Source of the DNA: JAFGDI01 sp963667715
Lineage (GTDB): Bacteria > Planctomycetota > Phycisphaerae > Sedimentisphaerales > SM23-30
Assembly: GCA_963667715.1 (NCBI GenBank)
Contig: OY763926.1
Coordinates: forward strand, 4,030,001-4,094,000
DNA length: 64,000 bases
Direction: 5' to 3'
In this document: positions 53,045 to 62,586 of the stretch, in pieces
Layout: each line of letters begins with the position of its first letter
Numbering within the stretch: position 1 is the first letter of the stretch
Notes under the pieces: generated by a model
Told to the model about the DNA's origin: nothing
The model's input: only the letters and a program-made list of their open reading frames with translations
The model's database searches: none
Translations under genes and position numbers: made by a program

Positions 53045-53620
53045 TTTATTTCACTCCTGCATAAGTTTTTTTATTCTTTTTGAGCACTTCGGAAAATTAC
53101 AAATTTACCCCGATATATGACTTTCTCGCATACCGATACGCACCGGCAGTAAGCCTCCTCCATTTTACTCAATTATTACAGATAGACAACCTGTATTATA
53201 CACTTTTAAGACCCATAACTACACTACCATTCTTGCACTCACACACACTTTACTTCCAATTACTACCCCTTCTCTGTTTCACTAGTCCGATATCTTTGGC
53301 AAATCACTTTTCTAACAACTTTTTCACCACTATCTACACGACTACTATTCAATATATATCACCCTATATAACAACAACTTATAAAACCACCACTATTCTC
53401 TATATTAATTATTATGTTATTACCTAACCTTTTTCTGTCGACTGCTAAAATGAACATGACTCATTTGACATTTGCACACATACAAATGACAAATAACTAT
53501 AACAAAACAACTTACAAACAATAACAGCCGACACAGAGCATTTATTATGCTTCTGAAACAGACTTATTGTAATGTTTATGTCAAATTCAGCTCTGCTGAA
53601 TAATGCAAAATTGAGGTTCT
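53045..53620. other. Intergenic region before the chemosensory operon
   Basis: 576 bases, AT-rich and low in G; a 115-codon open frame at 53080-53427 has low-complexity content and no ribosome site, so I do not call it. At 53585-53601 there is a perfect inverted repeat ATTCAGC-tct-GCTGAAT, 20 bases before the first chemosensory gene: a possible operator. No certain promoter. Confidence 0.5.
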
Positions 53621-55483
53621 ATGCAAAGCTACAGCAGTAAAATCAAAACGATCCTGGCCAGATACGGCATAGCGAACCATAATGCTGTCTTCACTTCCGC
53701 CAACCTGACGCTGGAAGCGATAAATTCAGCTCTGGAAAGGATTCTTGCTGACGCTGATCCGAGATTCACCAAGATCTGCTCTGATGCCCAGGATCTATAT
53801 AATGATACGGAGTTCTTGAGAAACCACATAAATCATTCGCTCGAACTTATCGACCTAAATAACGAACTCAGCCCTTTCAACCAGATCGACGCTCTCTCTG
53901 GCATGACGCTCGACGCCTTCCATAAAACTGGTATTAGCATCAGAGACTCTATCAAAGCCGTTTCCTCTCTAAAAGATGAGATCGAAACCCTGGCAAAACT
54001 GATACAAAGTTTCAAAGATAGCTCAAACTACCTGAAGATCATCAGGTCAAACATCTCTATGGAAAGTGTTAGAACTGAAAAGTCCAGATTACTTTTCGCT
54101 ACTCTAGCCAAAGAAATTCAAGAGCTCACTACCAATATAAACAATATCGCTGCTGAAATGGCCGAAGACCTCGAAAACGCTCTCGAAAAACAACATGCCG
54201 CGGAAGTTGAGATCGGTGGCGGTATCGACAAAATATTCTCGCTGCACGAACTGGCATCTGAACAAATATCAAATGCCGCTCAACAGGCTGGAGATATGGT
54301 AAACATATCTAACGAAAAAACACAGCTCGCCTCGAAGTGCTTTACCAATATAGCAAAAAACACTTCAAATGTAGTTATCGCCCTGCAGCTCCATGACATA
54401 TTCCGCCAGCAGCTCGAACATGTTATTGAAGCTGGACAGGAAATACAATCCAGACTTACCAGCGAACATAAAGACAAAAAACAACTAGCCTATGCTTACA
54501 AAGTAACTTTACTACAAGCCGCTCAGGTAAGCAGGGTATACGACGATGTTGCGAAAGCATATGACGATATCACAGAATCTTTCAATAGCATCGGTAACTG
54601 CCTCAGCAAATTATCCGACCAGGAAGAATCAGAAAAAATCGTACATAACCATCATAACAGCGATGTATTCTTTAACCTGATTGATACTCTCAACCACTTT
54701 AATGATTACATTACTACTGCACTATCACTTAGTTCCAGAACCTCTGAAACTATTGAAATGCTCAGACAAACTACCAATACTCTGACCTCTTATATACGAC
54801 AGATCAGAAAGATCAGCCGGGAACTCAGTATAAAAGCTCTTAACGCTATTGTTCTAACTGAAAAGCTCGGCAATGATGGTAAAACTCTCGCCGTTCTTAC
54901 CGAAGAAGTTTACAGCAATGCCGGTAGAGCTCAGAAAAAAGGCGATGAAGTCACAAAGGTTCTCAGCGAGATAACTGCTTTATCTGAAAACCTGTCTGAT
55001 AAAAACATCGACAGCAACCTGAAAGAAAGCACTAACAAACTTCAGGATGCTATCTCACTGATGGATAAAAACTATAAAGAGTTTAGCGAGGCTTCTCAGC
55101 TTACTAAAAATAAAGTAGCAGAGATTAGAACCAGGACAACCAATACCGTTAACTTCCTGGATTTCATAAACACTTTGCTCTCGATGCTTCAGGAACAAAA
55201 AGATGCTTTCAATTCGTTCCTGGAAGATCTTAAACCATACGCCGATTGTGGTGATAGCGAAACCCATAACGAAATTGAAAACCTGCAAAGCAGCTACACC
55301 ATGGAGCAGGAAAGACAGATACATATCCAGGCTATCTCTGGTAATACTCAGAATAACACTGCCGCAGCTGATGATTCTGACAATATAGAACTGTTCACCG
55401 ACGACGATCAGCAAGAACAGCTACAACCAACGGCTGCTAATAATGATGATGAAGAGTTCGACGATAATATTGAATTGTTTTAG
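53621..55483 (+). CDS. Soluble MCP-like coiled-coil protein with D-x3-Q motif and acidic DNIELF tail
   Basis: 620 residues, no membrane helix, almost entirely helical. Near residues 252-268 is ALQLHDIFRQQLEHV; Asp259 and Gln263 have the D-x3-Q spacing of the CheZ phosphatase motif. Near 400-437 is RKISRELSIKALNAIVLTEK followed by GKTLAVLTEEVY, which resembles the MCP signalling hairpin (INLLALNAAIEAARAG...GFAVVAEEV) but is diverged. The last 40 residues are acidic and contain DNIELF twice, once near 587-592 and once as the final residues. It is the first gene of the chemosensory operon, with GAGG five bases before the ATG. Suggested role: scaffold or CheY phosphatase (inference). Family not named. 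Confidence 0.7.
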   Translation: MQSYSSKIKTILARYGIANHNAVFTSANLTLEAINSALERILADADPRFTKICSDAQDLYNDTEFLRNHINHSLELIDLNNELSPFNQIDALSGMTLDAFHKTGISIRDSIKAVSSLKDEIETLAKLIQSFKDSSNYLKIIRSNISMESVRTEKSRLLFATLAKEIQELTTNINNIAAEMAEDLENALEKQHAAEVEIGGGIDKIFSLHELASEQISNAAQQAGDMVNISNEKTQLASKCFTNIAKNTSNVVIALQLHDIFRQQLEHVIEAGQEIQSRLTSEHKDKKQLAYAYKVTLLQAAQVSRVYDDVAKAYDDITESFNSIGNCLSKLSDQEESEKIVHNHHNSDVFFNLIDTLNHFNDYITTALSLSSRTSETIEMLRQTTNTLTSYIRQIRKISRELSIKALNAIVLTEKLGNDGKTLAVLTEEVYSNAGRAQKKGDEVTKVLSEITALSENLSDKNIDSNLKESTNKLQDAISLMDKNYKEFSEASQLTKNKVAEIRTRTTNTVNFLDFINTLLSMLQEQKDAFNSFLEDLKPYADCGDSETHNEIENLQSSYTMEQERQIHIQAISGNTQNNTAAADDSDNIELFTDDDQQEQLQPTAANNDDEEFDDNIELF

Positions 55484-55501
55484 GCACAAGGACGACATTA
55501 T

Positions 55502-55816
55502 ATGGAACTTACCAAAACAAATGAAAACGACTGCATCACTATAAGCATTAGTGAAAAACTTACCGTGTACGATGTAGTCAGCTTACATCACGAACTGCTT
55601 AGTACTTTCGAAACCGCACACCAGGTCACTGTTGACCTGAAAAATGCGACAGATTGCGACTCCGCAGCCCTACAGCTGCTTATTGCAGCAAAAAACAAAG
55701 CGGTGAAACAGAATATCACTTTTACTATTAGTAACCCTTCTGAACAGATAAAGGCTTTTGCCGGCAAAATAGGATTCGTTTGGGAAAATCTAAATTACCA
55801 GCCCGCATTATGCTAA
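55502..55816 (+). CDS. STAS domain protein
   Basis: 104 residues, one STAS domain. The LTVYDVVSLHHELL segment and VTVDLKNATDCDSAALQLLI match the fold; Ser in DCDSAAL sits where anti-sigma antagonists carry the phosphorylated Ser. STAS proteins respond to kinases or bind partner proteins (known). It lies 18 bases after the coiled-coil gene and 30 bases before cheY, where other systems often have CheW or an adaptor. AAGGA precedes the ATG. A role as adaptor in the array is inferred from position only. Confidence 0.87.
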   Translation: MELTKTNENDCITISISEKLTVYDVVSLHHELLSTFETAHQVTVDLKNATDCDSAALQLLIAAKNKAVKQNITFTISNPSEQIKAFAGKIGFVWENLNYQPALC

Positions 55817-55846
55817 GGCTGGATCGTATTTTATAAGGATAACAAA

Positions 55847-56206
55847 ATGAGTAAGTTGATAATGACTGCAGATGACTCCGCGAGCATGAGACAAATGGTC
55901 AGCATGACTCTCAAACAAGCCGGATACGATGTCGTCGAGGCTGTTGACGGTCAGGATGCACTCGGTAAACTTAACGGCATTGATATGCTCATAACCGACT
56001 TAAATATGCCAAACATGGATGGCATTGAACTTATCAGACAGGTTAGAGCTAAACCAGATTTCAAGTTCATGCCTATTATTATGCTCACTACCGAATCACA
56101 GGATGGTAAAAAGTCTGAAGGAAAAGAGGCCGGAGCTACCGGATGGATCGTCAAACCCTTCAAACCAGACCAGCTTATCGGCGTGGTTAAAAAAGTACTT
56201 CGCTAA
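55847..56206 (+). CDS. cheY: Chemotaxis response regulator CheY
   Basis: 119 residues, a lone receiver domain. The acidic pocket is Asp9/Asp10 with phospho-acceptor Asp51 in LITDLNMPNMDGIEL, a Thr-rich switch strand IIMLTTES and the Lys in GWIVKPF. It takes phosphate from CheA and, as CheY-P, binds the flagellar switch (known). The TTESQDGKKSEGKEAGATGW context is the usual form of CheY proteins next to cheA. Between the STAS and cheA genes; AAGGAT precedes the ATG. Confidence 0.95.
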   Translation: MSKLIMTADDSASMRQMVSMTLKQAGYDVVEAVDGQDALGKLNGIDMLITDLNMPNMDGIELIRQVRAKPDFKFMPIIMLTTESQDGKKSEGKEAGATGWIVKPFKPDQLIGVVKKVLR

Positions 56207-56226
56207 TTCATGGAGCTATAAACACA

Positions 56227-58386
56227 ATGAGTGAAAGCCAAAACAACCAATTCAGAGAAGTATTCAAACAGGAAGCAGAAGAGCTGTTAACTGATATTGA
56301 AGAGTGTATTTTAGAAATAGAAGAAAACCCACATGACAAAGATGCTGTCAATAAGTTGTTCAGGGCCATGCATACCATCAAAGGTTCGGGGTCTATGTTC
56401 GGCTTTGACGATATTGCCAGCTTCACTCACCATGTCGAAACCTGCCTCGATGAAGTACGTGAAGGTAACGTCCCCATCACCCAGGACCTCATCGACCTTA
56501 TACTCGCCAGTCGAGATCAGATCAAAGCCATGCTCGACGGCGATACCTACGACATCGAAACCAATGACAGTATTATCGCTGCTCTTAATATGATACTAAA
56601 CTCTCCAGCAGGCAATGCGGAATCCTGCACCGAAGCAAATATCGCCTCCTCCTCCGGCGGACCCGGCAAGTATCACATCAAATTCGACGCCCCGGAATCC
56701 ATATTCAACTCCGGCATGGACCCATCTGTTCTTATCGACGAACTCAACGAAATGGGAGAATGCCAGGTTACTCTCAATTATGATCGTGTACCTAACCTTG
56801 CTGAAATCGACCCAGAAAACTGCTTCCTCACTTGGGACATAATAATTGATACCGATAAAAGCGAATCTGATATTAAAGATGTTTTCATCTTCATCGAAAG
56901 TAATTGCGAAATACTGATTGAACCATATACCCCGACTGAAGCCTCTAACGATGCGGTTATCATACCCAGCAAACCAGTGGAGGATGTAGATAATATAAAT
57001 AACATAGATATCGACAACCCAACACCAAAACTCGGTGATATGCTCGTCGAAAAAAATATTATCAATAACCAAACCCTTGGCATTGCCCTGGATAAACAAA
57101 AAGGTACTTCCAAACGCATCGGCGAAATCCTTACCGACGAACTGAAGATTAACAAAGACGAAATCGATAACGCCCTGAAAGAACAGACCTCCCTTAAAGA
57201 AAAAGCCAGCACTAGTCGACAGGAAAGTGTACGAGTGCCTTCCGACAAGCTTGACCACCTAATCAATCTCGTTGGCGAACTGGTTATCACCCAGGCTCAG
57301 CTCTCGCAAATCTCTACCACACACGAGATCAACGAACTGACCAAACCTGTTGAAGAAGTTGAGCGACTCACCGGTGAGTTACGCGACAGCGTGCTAAATA
57401 TACGAATGATGCCGATCGGTACTCAGTTCAACAGGTTCAAGAGATTGGTCAGAGACCTTTCCAGAGAACTTAATAAACAAATTGATCTCGTCACTATTGG
57501 TGCTGAAACCGAAATGGATAAAACGGTTATCGAAAGACTCGGCGACCCGCTCGTCCACCTTATTCGTAACAGCCTTGACCACGGTATCGAAGAACCACAC
57601 GAACGCAAAGCTGCTGGTAAACCTGGAAATGGAACCATTACATTGGCCGCAGAACACAAAGGAGCTAGTGTTGCCATCACGATCCACGATGATGGCAAAG
57701 GCCTTAACAAAAACCGTATTTTTGAAAAAGCTGTCAGTAAAGGCCTTATCTCACCTGAAGCCGACCTCTCAGAAAGCGAAATATTCAACCTAATCCTTAT
57801 GCCCGGATTCTCGACCGCTGCCCAGGTCACTAATATCTCTGGCAGAGGTGTTGGCATGGATGTTGTCAAAAGAGAGATCGAAAACCTTAGAGGCTCTGTC
57901 GATATCACCAGTGTCGAAGGTGCTGGTACGACCATTACACTAACTCTGCCTCTGACCCTGGCTATCATTGACGGACTCCTCGTTGACATCGACGGCGATA
58001 AATACGTCATCCCTGTCAGCACCGTCGAAGAGTGTATCGAAATGAACGAGATGGTCAGCGCTATGAGCAGCGACAGAAACCTCATTCAGGTTCGTGGCGA
58101 ACTCGTACCGTACATCAGACTAAGAAGCATATTCAATATGCCAACCAACCCAGCCGCACTCGAAGAAGCGGTTATCGTTAACGTAAACAACAACAGACTT
58201 GGTATTGTTGTCGACCATATTATCGGAGACTACCAAACCGTCATCAAATCGCTAGGCAGATTATATAAAGATATTACCGAAATATCTGGTGCTACCATCA
58301 TGGGCGATGGCAATGTCGCCCTAATCCTCGATATTACCGGAATTATGGAAACTGCTACAAAGGAAGAGGCACTTGTCTGTGCCTGA
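56227..58386 (+). CDS. cheA: Chemotaxis histidine kinase CheA with MshEN-like insertion
   Basis: 719 residues. P1 (Hpt) with phospho-acceptor His49 in AMHTIKGSGSMFG; a P2-like domain (about 140-240: GPGKYHIKFDAPESIF...MGECQVTLNYDRVP); an insertion at about 270-325 of the form LGDMLVEKNIINNQTLGIAL...RIGEILTDELKI, like the MshEN/GspE N-terminal module; P3 dimer helices; P4 kinase (HLIRNSLDHGIE, DDGKGLNKNRI, FSTAAQVTNISGRGVGMDVV); and the CheW-like P5 to the end. MshEN modules bind c-di-GMP in some proteins (known), so the insertion might sense that signal (inference). It starts 20 bases after cheY. Confidence 0.95.
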   Translation: MSESQNNQFREVFKQEAEELLTDIEECILEIEENPHDKDAVNKLFRAMHTIKGSGSMFGFDDIASFTHHVETCLDEVREGNVPITQDLIDLILASRDQIKAMLDGDTYDIETNDSIIAALNMILNSPAGNAESCTEANIASSSGGPGKYHIKFDAPESIFNSGMDPSVLIDELNEMGECQVTLNYDRVPNLAEIDPENCFLTWDIIIDTDKSESDIKDVFIFIESNCEILIEPYTPTEASNDAVIIPSKPVEDVDNINNIDIDNPTPKLGDMLVEKNIINNQTLGIALDKQKGTSKRIGEILTDELKINKDEIDNALKEQTSLKEKASTSRQESVRVPSDKLDHLINLVGELVITQAQLSQISTTHEINELTKPVEEVERLTGELRDSVLNIRMMPIGTQFNRFKRLVRDLSRELNKQIDLVTIGAETEMDKTVIERLGDPLVHLIRNSLDHGIEEPHERKAAGKPGNGTITLAAEHKGASVAITIHDDGKGLNKNRIFEKAVSKGLISPEADLSESEIFNLILMPGFSTAAQVTNISGRGVGMDVVKREIENLRGSVDITSVEGAGTTITLTLPLTLAIIDGLLVDIDGDKYVIPVSTVEECIEMNEMVSAMSSDRNLIQVRGELVPYIRLRSIFNMPTNPAALEEAVIVNVNNNRLGIVVDHIIGDYQTVIKSLGRLYKDITEISGATIMGDGNVALILDITGIMETATKEEALVCA

Positions 58387-58443
58387 TTATTAATATTTTA
58401 ATAACTTCTTACAAGTTAATACTAGATCAACAGGAATCACACC

Positions 58444-60825
58444 ATGAAAATTAAATATAGAATCCTATCCATTACGACAGCTATTGCCATCCTCGCTCCT
58501 ATAGCTATTATAGGACTAAGCCTTTCAGGCATAAGCTTGATCTCAGCCGGTATTATCGCTGCTGCGATCTCTATTGTTACCGCTATGGCCGCTACCTGCA
58601 AACTCAGCAGCTCTATCGCCAGACAGCTCGAACATATCAGCAGCTGCGCTAACGACCTTGCCACCGGCAACCCAAACACAAACTGCCGGAGCTATATACC
58701 AGACTTTCAGGCCACAACTCACAGCCTGAACTCTGCCGCTGATTCTATCTCGTCGCTTAGCACCAACCTCACAAACTGCTCTGCTATTATCAGAACCGGA
58801 AAGCTAAGACATCGCTGCGATTCAAATAATAAAGGTGTATATAACGATATCCAACAGACCTTCAACGATACTGCTGAGGCTCTGGTCAAATATATCGACT
58901 CTTTCCCGGTTCCCGCAATGATTGTAGATACCAACTTCACCGTACTTTATCTCAATAAAGTTGGAACCGAAGTTGGCGGTATGAAGGTCGGCGAAGCTGG
59001 CGGTAAAAAATGCCATGATATTTTCAAAACCGGTGACTGCCAGAGTGATAAATGCGCTATTGCTCAGGCAATGAAAACCGGACAGCCTTGTAGTTCCGAA
59101 ACTATTGCCCATCCGAACGGACAGACTATTTCTATCAAATACAATGCCTCACCAGTTAGAGACAATGACGGCAATATTATCGGCGGACTGGAAATCGTTA
59201 TCGACCAGACAGAGATCAAAGCTGCCATGGAAGAAGCTCAAAAGTCCGTCGACAATATGAATAATCTGCCTACTCCGATCATGACCGTTGACAAGGATTT
59301 CAACGTAACATATATCAACCCCGCCGGAGCCGCCGTAACTGGAAAAACTCCAGAAGAAGCGGTAGGACAGAAGTGCTTTAGCCTCTTTAACACCCCGCAC
59401 TGCCAGACTCCTGAGTGTCGCTGCCACAAAGCTATGATCGACGGCCAGATACACACCGCCGAAACCGTAGTTGACCCTGACAATCTCAATATACCCATTA
59501 TGTACACAGGCGCACCAGTAAAAGATGCTGACGGCAATATTGTCGGTGCCCTTGAATACGTTGTCGATATTACTGACATCAAAAATGCTCAGGCTAAAAT
59601 GGAAAAGATCGACCTCTACCAGAAAAAGGAAGTGGAAAAGTTCTCACATGCACTCGGTAGCGTCGCTATCGGTGACCTGATGGTTAATTACCAGCCTGAA
59701 ACAGCTGACGACGATACCGCCCCTGTAAAGGAAACCTTCGACAAACTCGAAAAATCACTTAAAGAGCTCGTTAACGCTATGGTCGGCATCTCTGACCTTG
59801 CACGCGAAATATCCGTTGGTAACCTCACTGTCTCTGCCGATAAACGCTCCGACGAAGATGTGCTCATGGATGCTCTCGACAATATGATTACTAACCTTAC
59901 TCGTTTCGCTACCGAAGTGCAGGCAGCCTCCGACCAGATCGCCTCCGGCAGCGAGCAGATAAGCTCATCTGCTCAGCTCATGGCCCAAGGTGCTTCTGAA
60001 CAGGCAGCTGGCATCGAAGAGATCTCCAGCTCTATGGAAGAAATGTCCAGTACCGTTCGTCAAAACGCAGACTCCGCCCAGCAAACCGCATCTATCGCTC
60101 ATAAGGCTGCTATAGATGCCCAGGAAGGTGGAAAAGCTGTTAACAAAACTGTTACCGCTATGAGAAGCATAGCTGAAAAAATAAATATCATCGAAGAGAT
60201 AGCCAGACAAACCAACATGCTCGCTCTTAATGCCGCTATTGAAGCCGCTCGTGCTGGCGAACATGGTAAAGGCTTTGCCGTTGTCGCTGCCGAAGTCAGA
60301 AAGCTAGCCGAACGCAGCCAAAACGCAGCCCAGGAAATATCCACACTTTCTACTGACAGCGTAGAAATCTCCGAAAATGCAGGTAAACTCCTCGAAGAGA
60401 TAGTTCCAGGCATCCAGAAAACTGCCGAACTAGTCGAAGAAATAAACACCTCCAGCTCCGAACAGGCCTCCGGTATAGACCAGGTCACTCAGGCCGTTCA
60501 CCAGCTTGATCAGGTAGTACAGCAAAACAGCTCTGCTACCGAGGAAATGGCATCTACCAGCGAAGAATTCACATCACAAGCAGAACAACTGCTCAAAACT
60601 TCTGAGTTCTTTATTATGCACGAATCTGGCAACCAAAGCCCTGCTCAGGCAAAACAACATAAGAAAAAAACTGTCACTAAGAATACATCTAAACCGGTTG
60701 CTGCACAAAAACATCACTCTGCCAGTGCTGCCACCACACAAAAACAAATCTCACCCGAGCAAGGCATAGACTTCAATCTCGACGGTGACTCTAACAGTGA
60801 CATATCAGACAACGACTTTGAATAA
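58444..60825 (+). CDS. Methyl-accepting chemotaxis protein with two Cys-rich PAS domains
   Basis: 793 residues. Two adjacent N-terminal membrane helices (about 7-25, 30-50) leave almost no periplasmic domain, so sensing is cytoplasmic. PAS1 (about 155-260) has C190-x8-C199-x4-C204-x11-C216; PAS2 (about 275-380) has C311-x8-C320-x4-C325-x-C327. HAMP-like helices follow (395-500), then a full signalling domain with the tip IARQTNMLALNAAIEAARAG and HGKGFAVVAAEVRKLAERS at about 580-622. The C-terminal 65 residues are Lys/Gln-rich. The Cys sets could hold an Fe-S cluster, zinc or a redox switch (inference). It follows cheA by 57 bases. Confidence 0.92.
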   Translation: MKIKYRILSITTAIAILAPIAIIGLSLSGISLISAGIIAAAISIVTAMAATCKLSSSIARQLEHISSCANDLATGNPNTNCRSYIPDFQATTHSLNSAADSISSLSTNLTNCSAIIRTGKLRHRCDSNNKGVYNDIQQTFNDTAEALVKYIDSFPVPAMIVDTNFTVLYLNKVGTEVGGMKVGEAGGKKCHDIFKTGDCQSDKCAIAQAMKTGQPCSSETIAHPNGQTISIKYNASPVRDNDGNIIGGLEIVIDQTEIKAAMEEAQKSVDNMNNLPTPIMTVDKDFNVTYINPAGAAVTGKTPEEAVGQKCFSLFNTPHCQTPECRCHKAMIDGQIHTAETVVDPDNLNIPIMYTGAPVKDADGNIVGALEYVVDITDIKNAQAKMEKIDLYQKKEVEKFSHALGSVAIGDLMVNYQPETADDDTAPVKETFDKLEKSLKELVNAMVGISDLAREISVGNLTVSADKRSDEDVLMDALDNMITNLTRFATEVQAASDQIASGSEQISSSAQLMAQGASEQAAGIEEISSSMEEMSSTVRQNADSAQQTASIAHKAAIDAQEGGKAVNKTVTAMRSIAEKINIIEEIARQTNMLALNAAIEAARAGEHGKGFAVVAAEVRKLAERSQNAAQEISTLSTDSVEISENAGKLLEEIVPGIQKTAELVEEINTSSSEQASGIDQVTQAVHQLDQVVQQNSSATEEMASTSEEFTSQAEQLLKTSEFFIMHESGNQSPAQAKQHKKKTVTKNTSKPVAAQKHHSASAATTQKQISPEQGIDFNLDGDSNSDISDNDFE

Positions 60826-60880
60826 TTTTAAACTAGCACAGTTATAAATACGAAAGGACCGAAAGGATTTTGTTAAGACA

Positions 60881-62407
60881 ATGAAAATATTACTAAGAAT
60901 AACTATACTGATTTTGCTGAACCTGACAGCTCTTCTGCAAGCTGACATGGGCCCTTACGACTGGACCTACATACATCTCAATGCTTTAAGAGATGAAAAA
61001 GTCGTACAGCTCACCGGCTTCTGCAACAGAATACACAAACAGGCAAAGCTTGCAGCCCAGGATCATTCTATAAACGAATTCTTCTACCTCAACCTGCAAT
61101 ACTCTCGTGCCGCCGCCCAGGCTGCACCACCACAGGAAATAACTCAAAAGATCGAGACACTGCAAAGCGTATTCCAGGAACACTATATCAGAAACTGGCT
61201 ATCATTCTATGATATACTCTTTATCGATACCAGCGGCAATATATTCTACAGTATTAGAAAAGAAGCTGACTACGGGATAAACATTACCCAAAACAGCTCG
61301 TTTGACACCATGCTATCTAATTGCATCAGACAGCAGCCCACTTCTGAAGTCTTTATCGACTTCCACCCCTACGGAGCCTCCGGCGAACCGGCCAGCTTCT
61401 TCATCGAACCAATTACCAAAAACGACAAGATCATCGGGTGGATCGCTCTTCAGCTCGCTGTCAATAAGATAAACTCGATCTTTGCCGGAACCGAAAACCT
61501 CGGGCCTACCTGTGAAGCTTTTGTTGTCAACCGCAACGGATACATGCTCACCGAGTCAAACTTCATCCGTGAAGAAACAATATTAAAAAGAAAACTCGAT
61601 GAAAGCAATATAAACTACAAGTTCAATGAAGGTAGAGGAAATCGACTCGTAACCGACTATCGCGGGTTCAAAGTACTTACCTCTTTCGAGGTCTTCGACT
61701 TCCTCGGAACACAATGGCTCGTAGTCGCCAAGCTCGATCAGGCTCAGGTCACTACCGAACATTTCAAACAACATAAAGAGTACTATTATAAACAGATCCA
61801 GGACAGACTAACTAAACAGATTGCAGCTCCAGAGCAATCCAACCTTAAACCGATACCCGCCAACAAGGCAATACGGCGTGTCGATATGGACGAATTCATC
61901 AGGGCCGACCACAAAGAAATCCTACAAACCATGGGAGTCTCTACCTGCACGGCTCTCGTTGCTATGCTCCCCGAAAAATTCGGTTACATGGCCCATATCA
62001 GCCCACTTGACACATCCTACGGCGGAGTCGGAACCGACCTCGTAAGCTCGATCACTAAAAAGATCAAAACGTATGATATTTACAAATACGAAAGGCCTCA
62101 TGTAAAGTTCGTCATTATCGCCAGACATCTCAACAGCTTAAACGCTATTGTTGACCGTCTTGTCAGCGAAGGATTCCTGCTCTCGCAAATAAAAATAATG
62201 TACTATCCACAAGCACAGTATGCCAGAGTTGCCTACGATTATTCCAGCGACCAGCTTAATGTCGAATGGGTCATGGACAAAGAAAACATACACACTACTT
62301 TACAACACGATGACAACTCACATAACATCGGCTTTATCGTAAAACAAACCATTGACGACAGACAGGAGTACTACTCCATCCTAGATAAAAACGGAACTAA
62401 TATGTAA
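60881..62407 (+). CDS. Exported dCache sensor fused to a CheD-like domain
   Basis: 508 residues. A signal peptide or anchor (1-21) is followed by a dCache-type domain (about 30-290: FYDILFIDTSGNIFYSIRKE, DYGINI, EPASFFIEPITKNDKIIGWI) as in MCP periplasmic sensors. No second membrane helix follows. Residues 335-470 look like CheD: TMGVSTCTALVAMLPEKFGY then MAHISPLDT, aligning with the GLGSC...MAH core. Thr350, Cys356 and His372 match the CheD catalytic Thr/Cys/His, with one residue fewer between Cys and His. CheD deamidates receptor glutamines in the cytoplasm (known); here the domain should face the periplasm (inference). It lies 55 bases after the MCP gene; the SD-like AAAGGA is rather far upstream. 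Confidence 0.72.
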   Translation: MKILLRITILILLNLTALLQADMGPYDWTYIHLNALRDEKVVQLTGFCNRIHKQAKLAAQDHSINEFFYLNLQYSRAAAQAAPPQEITQKIETLQSVFQEHYIRNWLSFYDILFIDTSGNIFYSIRKEADYGINITQNSSFDTMLSNCIRQQPTSEVFIDFHPYGASGEPASFFIEPITKNDKIIGWIALQLAVNKINSIFAGTENLGPTCEAFVVNRNGYMLTESNFIREETILKRKLDESNINYKFNEGRGNRLVTDYRGFKVLTSFEVFDFLGTQWLVVAKLDQAQVTTEHFKQHKEYYYKQIQDRLTKQIAAPEQSNLKPIPANKAIRRVDMDEFIRADHKEILQTMGVSTCTALVAMLPEKFGYMAHISPLDTSYGGVGTDLVSSITKKIKTYDIYKYERPHVKFVIIARHLNSLNAIVDRLVSEGFLLSQIKIMYYPQAQYARVAYDYSSDQLNVEWVMDKENIHTTLQHDDNSHNIGFIVKQTIDDRQEYYSILDKNGTNM

Positions 62408-62586
62408 TCTAACCCGATCGTAACTTATTAAAGTTGCTTTCACTTTTTGGGGAAAATAAATGCTTTACAAAAACTTTGAATCAGGAAGAGAACCGCCCAG
62501 CTGACAATAACTCTGAAATTTGGGAAATGGGAAAATTAACACCCGCACACGGGGAATATTATTATTAAAGTATCAGGAGTATGGTA

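Noticed and set aside
53080..53427. 115-codon plus-strand open frame upstream of the chemosensory operon
   Set aside because: Translation is low-complexity (Thr, Tyr, Ile), no SD site, G-poor intergenic DNA; looks like chance.
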